Shown: positions 1 to 7,983 of the stretch, in pieces | Layout of the letters: each line of letters starts with the position of its first letter | Position numbering within the stretch: position 1 is the stretch's first letter | Assembly: GCA_964486935.1 (NCBI GenBank) | Contig: CAZAPG010000015.1 | Location: 62,001-126,000 of the forward strand | Origin: CAZAPG01 sp964486935 | Lineage (GTDB): Bacteria; Chloroflexota; Anaerolineae; 4572-78; J111 | Length of the DNA stretch: 64,000 bases | Reading direction: 5' to 3' | Notes under the pieces: generated by a model | Seen by the model: the letters and a program-made list of their open reading frames with translations, nothing else | The model's database searches: none | What the model was told of the DNA's origin: nothing | Made by a program: the position numbers and the translations under genes

Positions 1-440
1 TGGGCGCCGCCGGGCATGAGGCTGGGGCCAAAGCGGGCGCCCTCTTCTCCGCCGGAAACGCCCATGCCAATAAAGCGCAGGTTGGCCGCTTCCAATTCTT
101 TGGCGCGGCGCTCGGTATCTGGAAAAAAGGAGTTGCCGCCGTCGATGATGATGTCGCCTTCGTCCAGCAGGGGTTTGAGCTGGTCAATTACCATGTCAAC
201 CGGCCTGCCGGCCTGCACCATAATTTGAATAATGCGCGGGCGCTCGAGGCTGGCTACAAAATCTTCCAGCGAGTAAGTGGCGGTAATGGCTTTATCTTTG
301 GCTTCGCCGGCCATAAACTCTTCGGTTTTGGAGCCGGTGCGGTTGTACACCGATACGCTAAAGCCGTGGTCGGCGGCGTTGAGCACCAGATTTTGGCCCA
401 TAACGGCCAATCCAATGAGTCCAAACTGATTTTTTGGCAT
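1..440 (-). CDS. gnd: 6-phosphogluconate dehydrogenase, N-terminal part (cut by window edge)
   Basis: Oxidative decarboxylation of 6-phosphogluconate to ribulose 5-phosphate in the pentose phosphate pathway, in the cytoplasm. About 146 codons are visible, reading leftward from ATG at 440, which has AGGAG a few bases upstream. The N-terminus holds the NAD(P)-binding fold (GLIGLAVMGQNLVLN). It is followed by EFMAGEAKD, IIQIMVQAG, IIIDGGNSFFPDT and GMGVSGGEEGARFGPSLMPGG, all hallmark blocks of the family. The C-terminal catalytic domain lies beyond the window. The family call is secure. Whether this is the long NADP form or the short NAD (GntZ) form cannot be decided from this part. Confidence 0.93.
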   Translation of the reverse strand, partial: MPKNQFGLIGLAVMGQNLVLNAADHGFSVSVYNRTGSKTEEFMAGEAKDKAITATYSLEDFVASLERPRIIQIMVQAGRPVDMVIDQLKPLLDEGDIIIDGGNSFFPDTERRAKELEAANLRFIGMGVSGGEEGARFGPSLMPGGA

Positions 441-504
441 ACTTATTCTCCTGGGGGCAAGGTAAATCAATTATTCTCATTACCCGACATGTCGCTAAAA
501 TTTG

Positions 505-565
505 TCGCGCAAAAACGCAAAGGGCGCAAAGATTTTTCAATTTGCTTATTTTCTTTGCGCCTTGG
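505..565. repeat. Intergenic imperfect palindrome
   Basis: GGGCGCAAAGA on the left faces TCTTTGCGCC on the right across an AT-rich loop. It lies in the 350-base gap upstream of gnd. The other contents of that gap are the promoter at 724-752 and a short AT-rich stretch. The element resembles other cruciform-type intergenic elements in this window in form but not in sequence. Confidence 0.5.
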
Positions 566-723
566 CAAGAGGCTATTTTTGTTCAGCGTGACAGGCTGTC
601 GGGTGGTTAGGTTTTGAGCAGCTCCATTTAAAGTGGCATTGTAACATAGATAATGCAAAAGAGGAATTTACCGGGCAAGGGCGCGCCCCAAAATTTGAGA
701 CAGATCCACCGGGCAAGATGATG

Positions 724-752
724 TTGAAGCGGAAAGTTGGCCGTGCTATAAT
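724..752 (+). promoter_or_regulatory. Sigma-70-type promoter of the YbdK-like gene
   Basis: TTGAAG and TATAAT are separated by exactly 17 bases, 40 bases upstream of the ATG at 792. The -10 box is a perfect consensus match. Confidence 0.7.
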
Positions 753-791
753 GCAGCAAACTTACAAACTTAATAGTCAAGGGGGCCGGCA

Positions 792-1895
792 ATGAATTTT
801 GAAGATTTAACCATTGGAATTGAAGAAGAGTACCAGATTATTGACCCTGAAACGCGAGAGTTGACCTCGTACATTTCTGAAATGTTAGATAAGGGCGCGG
901 TTCTGTTTAGAGACCAGGTGAAGCCAGAGTTTTTGCAATCGCAGGTAGAAACCGGCAGTTATGTGTGCCGCAACATCAAAGAGGCGCGCCAGGAAGTAAC
1001 CCGCCTGCGGGGCATTGTGGCCGATATTGCCCATAAAAATAACCGCAAAATTGCGGCTGCCGGCACCCACCCCTTTTCTCGCTGGCAAGACCAGATTGTA
1101 ACCAATCGAGACCGCTACAAAGGGCTGGAAAAGGATTTTCAAATGATAGCCCATCGCCTGCTGATTTTTGGGATGCATGTTCACATTGGCATCCCCAACC
1201 CCGATTTGCGGATTGACCTGATGAAGCAGATGACCTATTTTGCCCCGCATATCATGGCCCTGTCCACTTCGTCCCCTTTTTGGCACGGGCGGAAAACCGG
1301 CCTGAAATCTTACCGCAGCGTAATTTTTGAAGATTTGCCGCGCACCGGCCTGCCCGAATATTTTGACTCGGCCCAGGAGTACGACCGCTATGTTGACACC
1401 CTGATTAAAACCGGCTGCATGGAAGAAGCCACCAAAATCTGGTGGGACATCCGCCCCCACCCCAAATTTCCCACCCTAGAATTTAGAATGTGCGATTGTA
1501 CCACCAGAATCGACGAGGTGATTGCCATTGCCGCGCTAATTCAGGCGGTGGTGGCCAAGCTTATTCTGTTGCGCAAGAAAAATCAGACCTGGCGCATTTA
1601 TCGCCGCACCTTGATAGCCGAAAACAAATGGCGGGCCGTAAAAGAAGGCATCGACGGAAAATTTATTGACTTTGGCAAAGAAGAGCAGGTGCCGCTTCGC
1701 TTTTTAATGGAAGAGTTGCTGGAACTAATTGACGATGTGGTTGACCAGTTGGGCACCCGCAAAGAGATTGATTATATCAGAACAATTCTTAAAACCGGCT
1801 CCAGCGCCGACCGCCAGCTAAAAACATACCAGGAAACCGGCAGCCTGCAAGCAGTAGTTGACATGCTGGCCGACGAAACCGTGATGGGGGTTTAG
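792..1895 (+). CDS. Carboxylate-amine ligase, YbdK/GCS2 family
   Basis: A 367-residue member of the glutamate-cysteine ligase type 2 family, close to E. coli YbdK in length. It opens with the diagnostic TIGIEEEYQIIDPETREL block. The metal and nucleotide core follows (AAAGTHPFSRWQDQ near residue 95, FGMHVHIGIPNPD near 130), and later RPHPKFPTLEFRMCD. The family joins an amino acid carboxylate to an amine using ATP. Weak glutamate-cysteine ligase activity is known for some members, but the physiological substrate is usually unknown. No glutathione synthase gene is nearby, so I do not call it gshA. It has its own promoter and reads away from gnd. Confidence 0.9.
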   Translation: MNFEDLTIGIEEEYQIIDPETRELTSYISEMLDKGAVLFRDQVKPEFLQSQVETGSYVCRNIKEARQEVTRLRGIVADIAHKNNRKIAAAGTHPFSRWQDQIVTNRDRYKGLEKDFQMIAHRLLIFGMHVHIGIPNPDLRIDLMKQMTYFAPHIMALSTSSPFWHGRKTGLKSYRSVIFEDLPRTGLPEYFDSAQEYDRYVDTLIKTGCMEEATKIWWDIRPHPKFPTLEFRMCDCTTRIDEVIAIAALIQAVVAKLILLRKKNQTWRIYRRTLIAENKWRAVKEGIDGKFIDFGKEEQVPLRFLMEELLELIDDVVDQLGTRKEIDYIRTILKTGSSADRQLKTYQETGSLQAVVDMLADETVMGV

Positions 1896-1899
1896 CCCA

Positions 1900-2112
1900 T
1901 TGCCCCAGTTTGAGACCTGGCTCGATAAATTTTTCGACACCTTTTTTCACCTGCCCACGCTCTTCATTTTGGCGCTGCTGGCCATTGCCCTGGTGTGGTG
2001 GTTTTACGATATCGGTTTTGATGTTGGTCAGGGATTCGTCAGGTTGACCAGCAACCGCGGCAATCTGGGGTTGTACTGGCTAAACGGCTGCTGCGATTTG
2101 AATTTATATTAA
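1900..2112 (+). CDS. Hypothetical short membrane protein
   Basis: A 70-codon frame opening with TTG five bases after the ligase stop codon. Residues 18-38 form one hydrophobic segment (LPTLFILALLAIALVWWFY). The remainder shows no motif I recognise. The TTG start has no convincing Shine-Dalgarno sequence, and the last codons run into the terminator hairpin. It may be translationally coupled to the ligase, a remnant of a longer gene, or not expressed. Confidence 0.35.
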   Translation: MPQFETWLDKFFDTFFHLPTLFILALLAIALVWWFYDIGFDVGQGFVRLTSNRGNLGLYWLNGCCDLNLY

Positions 2113-2148
2113 AAAAGCGCGACTCCCCAATAAGGTGACGCGCTTTTT
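2112..2148. terminator. Bidirectional intrinsic terminator
   Basis: AAAAAGCGCG and CGCGCTTTTT form a perfect 10-bp stem around an 18-base loop, with a T-run on either strand. It would end the ligase transcript on the plus strand and the 6S-like RNA on the minus strand. Confidence 0.8.
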
Positions 2149-2334
2149 CAGTAGCCCCACTGAGCCGTGTGCATTCCAATTGTCCTTGAACCTGCTTAAT
2201 GCAGGTGGGCGCCAGGATAGAAGGTTTTGCCTTGCCTTGGCGAAGGCTACCGCATCCCCTCTAAAACTCAGGCTCCCAATCAAGGAAATGTTGGCTCAAG
2301 ACGCATGGAGCATCACGCGAACAGCAGGGTTGCC
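2112..2334 (-). ncRNA. ssrS: Probable 6S RNA (RNA polymerase regulator)
   Basis: Read on the minus strand, this non-coding stretch has the layout of bacterial 6S RNA. The 5' half has an ACCCTGCTGTTCGCG block. A central hairpin is preceded by GGCGCCC and followed by TTCAAGGACAAT; its arms are ACCTGC and GCAGGT. The 3' block CACACGGCTCAGTGGGG can face the 5' half. Length, about 220 nt with the terminator, suits the family once the 3' tail is trimmed. A 17-spaced promoter lies just upstream (2339-2367) and an intrinsic terminator closes it. 6S RNA binds the housekeeping sigma-factor holoenzyme in stationary phase. The assignment rests on remembered conserved blocks, not on a covariance-model search. 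Confidence 0.65.
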
Positions 2335-2338
2335 GTAA

Positions 2339-2367
2339 AGTTTAACATGGTTGCCGTGTCTTGACAA
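2339..2367 (-). promoter_or_regulatory. Promoter of the 6S-like RNA
   Basis: On the minus strand TTGTCA, a 17-base spacer and TAAACT. The expected transcription start near 2332 coincides with the 5' end of the conserved 6S-like blocks. Confidence 0.6.
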
Positions 2368-2521
2368 ATTGGCAAGCCAGAGCAGATTTAAAACGCGCCT
2401 CATAAAGTCGCAGGTCGCAAGGTTTCTTAATCTTTTTGCGGCGGTCGCATTTTTAGAGGAGCCGTCACGAGCGTTAGCCCGCCGCCCATGATGAAAACGG
2501 GATTTTTTTGAAGGAGCCGCC

Positions 2522-3691
2522 GTGAAAGAGTTGAAGAACGTACTTTTTTACATAAGCAGCGGAATAGCATTGATAGCCCTTTCAATTATGTTTACCGGCC
2601 GGCTAGAGGTGGACATTCCGCCGTTGCCTACGGCCACGCCTCTGGCTATCCCAACATCCACCGCCCTGGCGCAAACAGATTGCCTGCCAACCCCCTCAGA
2701 GAGCAGTTACGGTTATTTGCCAGACCCGCCAATTACAACCCGATTAGTGTCGGATGATTATGAGGGGCTGCGGCTCTTCATGTCGGGCACGGTCTATGCG
2801 TCAGACTGCGAAACGCCCCTGCCCGGCGTGCATATTGAAATCTGGCAAAACGACGCCAAAAACACCTATCCGGCCAAGCCCGGCTACCTGCGCGCCCAGC
2901 TCCGCACCGACTCACACGGGCGCTATCGCTTTGCCACCGTCAAGCCTTTGCCCAGCCGAAATCGGCCCGGCCACATTCATTTTCGGGTCAGTTACCCGGA
3001 TGGCAGCAATACGCTCGACACGCTCATTTACTTTGATGATGTTATCCGCCACAATGCGCCCGCAATTGACCCCCGGCTGGCCGTTTCCACCTCTAAAGTA
3101 ACGGGGGCATCCGGCTCTCGGCTGTATGGAACATTTGATATTGTGCTGCCGGTCAAGCCGCCCGAAACAAAATTGCCCGACTGTCTGGCCACGCCCCACC
3201 ATACCGGCGCGCAACCCAATTCTGCCGATATACCCTTTACCAATACCCTGGCCGCCGATGACCTCAGCGGCACACGCTTGATAATATCCGGCGCTGTTTA
3301 CGCCGCCGATGGCCAGACTCCTGTTCCCGATGCCCTGCTTGAAATCTGGCACGCCAATGCCCAGGGGCGGTACGTTTCTACCTCTACCAGTCCATTACGG
3401 GCCAAAATATACACCAACACTCAGGGGCGGTTTGAATTTACCACCATCAAGCCGGGGCCGGTGCGGGTAGGGTGTCAATATTTGCCGGCGCATATCAACT
3501 ATCTGGTCAGTTATGGCGACAAGCGCCCGTTGTATGTGTCTCAATTTTTTGCCGATGACCCTCATCTGGATAACTATCCCCAGGTGCAGCGGCAAGCAGT
3601 TACCACGCTCATTAAAAGTCAGGGTGAAGACTCAACTTTGCGAGGTACGTTTGATATTGTGCTGCCGGAAAGGTCGGCGCGGCGGCAGTAA
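2522..3691 (+). CDS. Membrane-anchored tandem intradiol-dioxygenase-like protein
   Basis: A 389-residue protein with one N-terminal hydrophobic anchor (residues 7-26), a Pro/Thr linker, and two copies of the intradiol ring-cleavage dioxygenase beta-sandwich (about 75-210 and 240-385). The first copy has LRTDSHGRYRF and RPGHIHFRV. The second has IYTNTQGRFEF and LPAHINYLV. Catalytic family members bind Fe(III) through two Tyr and two His. Here the Tyr of the usual PGPY motif is missing from both copies (KPLPS and PGPVRV), and the second copy also loses one His (HIN for HIH). It may therefore be a binding protein on the outer face of the membrane. Start GTG at 2522 has GAAGGAG upstream. No aromatic catabolism genes are nearby. 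Confidence 0.8.
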   Translation: MKELKNVLFYISSGIALIALSIMFTGRLEVDIPPLPTATPLAIPTSTALAQTDCLPTPSESSYGYLPDPPITTRLVSDDYEGLRLFMSGTVYASDCETPLPGVHIEIWQNDAKNTYPAKPGYLRAQLRTDSHGRYRFATVKPLPSRNRPGHIHFRVSYPDGSNTLDTLIYFDDVIRHNAPAIDPRLAVSTSKVTGASGSRLYGTFDIVLPVKPPETKLPDCLATPHHTGAQPNSADIPFTNTLAADDLSGTRLIISGAVYAADGQTPVPDALLEIWHANAQGRYVSTSTSPLRAKIYTNTQGRFEFTTIKPGPVRVGCQYLPAHINYLVSYGDKRPLYVSQFFADDPHLDNYPQVQRQAVTTLIKSQGEDSTLRGTFDIVLPERSARRQ

Positions 3692-3721
3692 GAGTCGCCA
3701 AAACTAAAAATTAACTTTATG

Positions 3722-3750
3722 TTGACAAGTTACGGCCAGGTCGGTATCAT
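3722..3750 (+). promoter_or_regulatory. Sigma-70-type promoter upstream of tig (distal)
   Basis: TTGACA, 17 bases, TATCAT. It would give a leader of about 185 bases before the tig start. Confidence 0.55.
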
Positions 3751-3869
3751 TGAGTTTAGACTGATGCTCTACTCATTGCCACAATTAAGAAGTCCTTATA
3801 TGGGTTGGAGCGTGGCGTAACACCCTCTGTAACAAAATTTGGCTCAGGCAGGCCAAACCGTGTAGTGAT

Positions 3870-3898
3870 TTGCGCGGGCCATACCTTTATGCTATGAT
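3870..3898 (+). promoter_or_regulatory. Sigma-70-type promoter upstream of tig (proximal)
   Basis: TTGCGC, 17 bases, TATGAT, about 40 bases before the GTG start of tig. With the distal box it suggests two starts for the tig-clpP-clpX unit. Confidence 0.5.
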
Positions 3899-3939
3899 GA
3901 ATCTCATCTTAATATAAAGAAAGAACGAGGTCTGTCTCT

Positions 3940-5415
3940 GTGAAGGTTACAACTGAAGAACTGGAACGCTGTCAGGTCCTGGTGACCGTTGAAATTGAGC
4001 CGCAGCAAGAAAAAAAGATGCTTGAAAAAGCGGCCAAACGCATTGCCCGCGAGGTGCGCATCCCCGGCTTTCGGCCCGGCAAAGCCCCGTTTAATGTTGT
4101 AGTACGACGCTTTGGTATGGAAGCCATTCAACAAGAAGCGTTAGAGCAAACCGTTGACCAGATGCTTCAAGATGCGTTGCAAGAAGCCGATGTTGTGCCC
4201 TACGCCAAAATTGACCTGGAAAGCGTTGATTGGGACCCATTACGGGTAAAAGTGAAAGTGCCTACCAAACCCAGGGTAGAGCTAAATGATTACCAAGACA
4301 TCCGGCTGGAGATTGTGCCGATTGAAGTAACCGATGAGGATGTTGAAGAAGCTTTGCAAAATTTACAAGAGCAAACCGCCACCTGGGCGCCTGTAGAGCG
4401 GGCCAGCCAACTGGGCGATTTGATTTCTATGAAGGTGGTAGAAAAAGATGGCGAGACCGTGCTGGCCGAACACGAATCGGTAGAGCACGAGTTAGACGAC
4501 CCGACCAGGCACGAAGGCCACAACCACCCAGATTTAACCACTCCGCTTTTGGGCTTGAGCGCCGGCGACGAAAAAATCTTTACCCTGCCCTACCCCGCAG
4601 AATTTGGCGACGAGCGATACGCCGGCAAAGATATTACTTTTGAAGTGGAGATTCTGGGGGTAAAAACCAAAGAACTTGACCCTATTGACGACGAATTTGC
4701 CAAATCCGTCAGCGATTTTGACACGCTGGAGGCGCTCAAAACAGATATTCGAGAGAACATTCGCCGGCAGCGAGAAAATCAGCAAAATATTGAACTTGGC
4801 AACAAAGCCCTGGATAAAATCATCGAAGAAGCTCAAATTGAATGGCCCCTGGCCTTTGAAGAGGAAAGCATCGACGAAGAAATTGAGCGCCAGGAGCGCC
4901 AGCTTAAAAATTATGGCCTGACCCTGGACAGCTACCTTAATATGCAAAACAAAACCCAAGACCAACTCCGCGACGAAATTCGCGAAGAGGTGGTTGGACG
5001 CCTGAAGCGCGGTTTGGTGCTGGGCAAAATTGCCGAGCGGGAAGAACTGGACGTGAGCGAAGGCGAAATTCTGGAGCAGGCTAAATTAATTGCCGATATC
5101 ACCGGGCGCGGCGAGCAGGTTTGGCGCAATATTTTGGCCTCCGAAGCTCAACAGAGCGCCATCGCCAACGATTTGCTGGTGAACAAAGCCATCAGGTGGC
5201 TGGCGGCTATTGCCAAAGGCGAAGACCCCAACCTGGCTCTTGAAGATGAAGAATCAGCCGACGCAGACAAAGAGTCCCAAGAAGATAAAAAGGCAACCGC
5301 CGGCAGCGCGCCGGCAGAGGTTGAACCTGAACAATCCAAAGAAAACACCGCTGAGGCCGGCGAAGAACAGCCGGAAAACGAATCGGCAGAAACCGCGGCC
5401 GCAACCAAAGCTTAA
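3940..5415 (+). CDS. tig: Trigger factor (ribosome-bound chaperone, peptidyl-prolyl isomerase)
   Basis: A 491-residue protein that meets nascent chains at the ribosome exit tunnel. The N-terminal ribosome-binding signature GFRPGKAPFNVVVRRFG lies near residues 46-62. An FKBP-type isomerase domain follows (about 160-245, with GDEKIFTLPYPAEFG), then a long helical C-terminal domain. The last 55 or so residues are a low-complexity tail rich in Glu, Ala and Ser, longer than in model trigger factors. The start is GTG at 3940. It heads an operon with clpP and clpX, the common bacterial order, so folding and degradation factors are made together. Confidence 0.96.
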   Translation: MKVTTEELERCQVLVTVEIEPQQEKKMLEKAAKRIAREVRIPGFRPGKAPFNVVVRRFGMEAIQQEALEQTVDQMLQDALQEADVVPYAKIDLESVDWDPLRVKVKVPTKPRVELNDYQDIRLEIVPIEVTDEDVEEALQNLQEQTATWAPVERASQLGDLISMKVVEKDGETVLAEHESVEHELDDPTRHEGHNHPDLTTPLLGLSAGDEKIFTLPYPAEFGDERYAGKDITFEVEILGVKTKELDPIDDEFAKSVSDFDTLEALKTDIRENIRRQRENQQNIELGNKALDKIIEEAQIEWPLAFEEESIDEEIERQERQLKNYGLTLDSYLNMQNKTQDQLRDEIREEVVGRLKRGLVLGKIAEREELDVSEGEILEQAKLIADITGRGEQVWRNILASEAQQSAIANDLLVNKAIRWLAAIAKGEDPNLALEDEESADADKESQEDKKATAGSAPAEVEPEQSKENTAEAGEEQPENESAETAAATKA

Positions 5416-5453
5416 TTGTCTATTGTTTTGATTTGAAAGGAGTCTTTAAACTC

Positions 5454-6098
5454 ATGTTCCCTCGTTTCCCGGAATCCGTCATTCCGATGGTTATTGAATC
5501 TACTGGGCGCAGCGAACGAGCTTACGATATATTTTCTCTGCTACTGAGAGAACGCATTATCTTTTTGGGGACACCCATTAACGACCAGATAGCAAACCTG
5601 ATTGTTGCTCAACTGCTTTACCTGAACCGCGAAGACCCGGAGCGGGAGATTCAAATGTACATCAACTGCCCCGGCGGAATTATTTACGCCGGCCTGGCCA
5701 TTTACGATACCATTCAGCAAATTCAAGCGCCGGTTAGCACGTTTGCCGTGGGTGTTACCGCCAGTATGGGCACGGTGCTGCTGGCCGCCGGCGCCAAGGG
5801 CCAGCGATACGCCCTGCCGCACGCCACCATTCACATGCACCAGGCCGGCGGCGGCGCCCAGGGCTACACCACCGATGTGGAAATTCAATATCGTGAAATG
5901 AAGCGTCAACAAGACCTGCTCTTTAATATTATCAGCAAGCACACCGGCCAAACCGTTGCCCAAATTGCCGACGATTTTGAGCGAGACCGCTGGATGGATG
6001 CCGTTGCCGCCAAAGAGTATGGCCTGGTTGATGACATTTTGGGCGACCCGATTGTGCCCCATACCGATGACACAAAAAAAGGCAGTAACAACAAATAG
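5454..6098 (+). CDS. clpP: ATP-dependent Clp protease proteolytic subunit
   Basis: Serine peptidase of the ClpXP and ClpAP barrels. The nucleophile is in VTASMGTVLLAAG, the His in ATIHMHQAGGG and the Asp in FERDRWMDAVAAKEYGLVD, so the catalytic triad is complete. I chose ATG at 5454 (MFPRFPESVIPMV) over the in-frame TTG at 5433, because AAAGGAG at 5436-5442 is correctly spaced for it and lies inside the longer reading. The product is about 214 residues, the usual length after a short propeptide. It sits 38 bases after tig and 110 before clpX. Confidence 0.97.
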   Translation: MFPRFPESVIPMVIESTGRSERAYDIFSLLLRERIIFLGTPINDQIANLIVAQLLYLNREDPEREIQMYINCPGGIIYAGLAIYDTIQQIQAPVSTFAVGVTASMGTVLLAAGAKGQRYALPHATIHMHQAGGGAQGYTTDVEIQYREMKRQQDLLFNIISKHTGQTVAQIADDFERDRWMDAVAAKEYGLVDDILGDPIVPHTDDTKKGSNNK

Positions 6099-6208
6099 GC
6101 TTATGTCTGGCACAAGCGCAACCTGGGGGCGCAAAGCCTTGCGCCCTTGCAATATATAGGCGCTTGCGCTGAACATGAGCGAACAAATAAAAACGGTTAA
6201 AATGTAAA

Positions 6209-7624
6209 ATGGTCAACAGATTCCGTTCCGATGTTCAAGTTTGCTCATTCTGCAAACGGTCTCAAGATGAAGTCAATCGCCTTATTGCCGGACCTGACCA
6301 TGTGTTTATTTGCGATGAGTGCGTTGATTTGTGCCAGGATATTCTGGCCGAGGACTCATCATCGGAGGACGGAACCAAATTTAACCTGGGCCGGATTCCC
6401 TCTCCCAAAGAAATTTATGAGCAGTTGAATGAATGGGTAGTGGGCCAGGACCAGGCCAAAAAAGTTTTATCTGTAGCCGTTTACAACCACTACAAGCGGG
6501 TTAACCGCCGGCTTGAGTCAAAAAGAAGTAACGTTGTAGAATTACAAAAGAGCAATATTTTAATTATTGGGCCAACAGGTTGCGGCAAAACCCTGTTGGC
6601 CCAAACTTTGGCCCGCATTCTGGATGTCCCCTTTTGCATTGCCGATGCCACCGCCCTGACCGAAGCCGGTTACGTGGGCGAAGATGTGGAAAATATTTTG
6701 CTGCGACTCATCCAGGCCGCCGATTATGATATTGCCAGGGCCGAACAGGGCATTATCTACATTGATGAAATTGACAAAGTAGCCCGCAAATCTGGCGATA
6801 ACCCCTCGATTACGCGGGATGTTTCTGGCGAGGGGGTGCAGCAGGCGCTGCTAAAAATTATCGAAGGCGTTGAAGCCAGCGTGCCGCCCCAGGGCGGGCG
6901 CAAGCACCCACACCAGGATTTTATTCACATCAACACCTCAAATATCCTCTTTATTTGCGGCGGCGCTTTTGACGGGCTGGACAAAGTCATCGAAGAGCGC
7001 CTGGGGCTAAAAGGCCGCATGGGTTTTGGCAGCAAAAAGATAAGCGTAAAATCTCCCCTGGCGCCCCAAAGGGGCCTGCTCGACGCCGGCTCGCCGGCTG
7101 GCCGTCTGCAAGAAATTACCCCGGCCACGCCCCTGCCCAAACAAGACCCGGCCATTGCCAAAGAAGAAGAGGCCATTTTGCACTCTGCCCAAATGCTGGC
7201 CCAGGTTACGCCCGACGACCTGCTGGGCTACGGCCTCATCCCAGAATTTGTGGGGCGTCTGCCCGTAACTGTTACGGTAGAGCCGCTGGGACACGCCGCC
7301 CTCATGCGCATATTAACCGACCCGCGCAACGCCATTGTCAAACAGTTTCAACATCTGTTTACATTGGACGATGTGGAGCTGGCCTTTACCCAGGATGCGC
7401 TGGCCAAAGCGGCTGCCCTGGCCCTTAAACACAAAACCGGCGCGCGCGGTCTTCGCTCCATTATCGAAGAGGCCCTGCTTGATGTGATGTACGAGATTCC
7501 CTCAAACAAGGCCATCAAAAAGTGCGTCATTACCGGGGCGGTGATTACCGGGGAGTCTGCGCCGGAGCTGTACGACGAGTTTGGCCGGCCAATTGGCCTG
7601 GACGACCTGCACAAAGCCGCCTAA
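6209..7624 (+). CDS. clpX: ATP-dependent Clp protease ATP-binding subunit ClpX
   Basis: AAA+ unfoldase that feeds substrates to ClpP. The N-terminal C4 zinc domain (CSFCKRSQ then CDECVDLC) is followed by Walker A GPTGCGKT near residue 118 and Walker B IIYIDEIDK. GAFDGL and GLIPEFVGRLPV follow. The ClpP-docking tripeptide reads MGF rather than IGF. Between GFG and PDDL there are 60 residues where E. coli has about 20, so a segment of roughly 40 residues is inserted (about 7030-7190). That makes the protein 471 residues, longer than typical. The start ATG has only a weak ribosome site. The stop overlaps the convergent alkyltransferase-like gene by four bases. Confidence 0.96.
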   Translation: MVNRFRSDVQVCSFCKRSQDEVNRLIAGPDHVFICDECVDLCQDILAEDSSSEDGTKFNLGRIPSPKEIYEQLNEWVVGQDQAKKVLSVAVYNHYKRVNRRLESKRSNVVELQKSNILIIGPTGCGKTLLAQTLARILDVPFCIADATALTEAGYVGEDVENILLRLIQAADYDIARAEQGIIYIDEIDKVARKSGDNPSITRDVSGEGVQQALLKIIEGVEASVPPQGGRKHPHQDFIHINTSNILFICGGAFDGLDKVIEERLGLKGRMGFGSKKISVKSPLAPQRGLLDAGSPAGRLQEITPATPLPKQDPAIAKEEEAILHSAQMLAQVTPDDLLGYGLIPEFVGRLPVTVTVEPLGHAALMRILTDPRNAIVKQFQHLFTLDDVELAFTQDALAKAAALALKHKTGARGLRSIIEEALLDVMYEIPSNKAIKKCVITGAVITGESAPELYDEFGRPIGLDDLHKAA

Positions 7625-7980
7625 GTGGGAAAGAAGCCGTTGGCCTCTAACCACTCCCAATCCGGGCCGGGCCAACCGACCTCCTCAAAATTAACCCTGT
7701 TTTGCGCGTCAAACTTAATACCTTCCGCTTCCAGTAATTGGCGCTGCCGGGCGCTGCCGTGGCCGCTTGAGCGCGGGCTAACCGTGCCCTGCCGGTTGAT
7801 GACCCGCTGCCAGGGCACGTCGGTGGGGTGGGGCAGGGCGGCCATAGCGTAGCCCACCATCCGGGCGGTGCAGCCCCCCACAATCTGGGCTATCTGGCCG
7901 TAGGTAGCTACCCGGCCCGGCGGAATCTGGCGGGTAACGGCATAAATACGCTCGTAAACGGGTGCATTTTTCAGTGACAT
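7621..7980 (-). CDS. Alkyltransferase-like protein (ATL, MGMT-related)
   Basis: A 119-residue protein matching the C-terminal DNA-binding domain of O6-methylguanine methyltransferase. It has VYERIYAVTRQIPPGRVATYGQIA and GYAMAALPHPTDVPWQRVINRQG. In true methyltransferases the active site reads PCHR. Here it is PWQR, so the alkyl-accepting Cys is replaced by Trp, the hallmark of ATL proteins. These flip and flag O6-alkylguanine for nucleotide excision repair instead of repairing it. It is convergent with clpX and just downstream of the lipoprotein gene on the same strand. Confidence 0.92.
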   Translation of the reverse strand: MSLKNAPVYERIYAVTRQIPPGRVATYGQIAQIVGGCTARMVGYAMAALPHPTDVPWQRVINRQGTVSPRSSGHGSARQRQLLEAEGIKFDAQNRVNFEEVGWPGPDWEWLEANGFFPT

Positions 7981-7983
7981 TTT

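Noticed and set aside
885..1460. Long antisense frame opposite the YbdK-like gene (191 codons)
   Set aside because: It lies wholly within a gene with clear family motifs. Its translation is low in recognisable domains, and the frame is open only as a codon-bias shadow. The same applies to the long antisense frames opposite gltX, glnS, pheA, leuA and mod.
2135..2338. Protein frame of 67 codons
   Set aside because: It starts inside a terminator and covers the structured 6S-like RNA on the other strand. The translation has no family resemblance.
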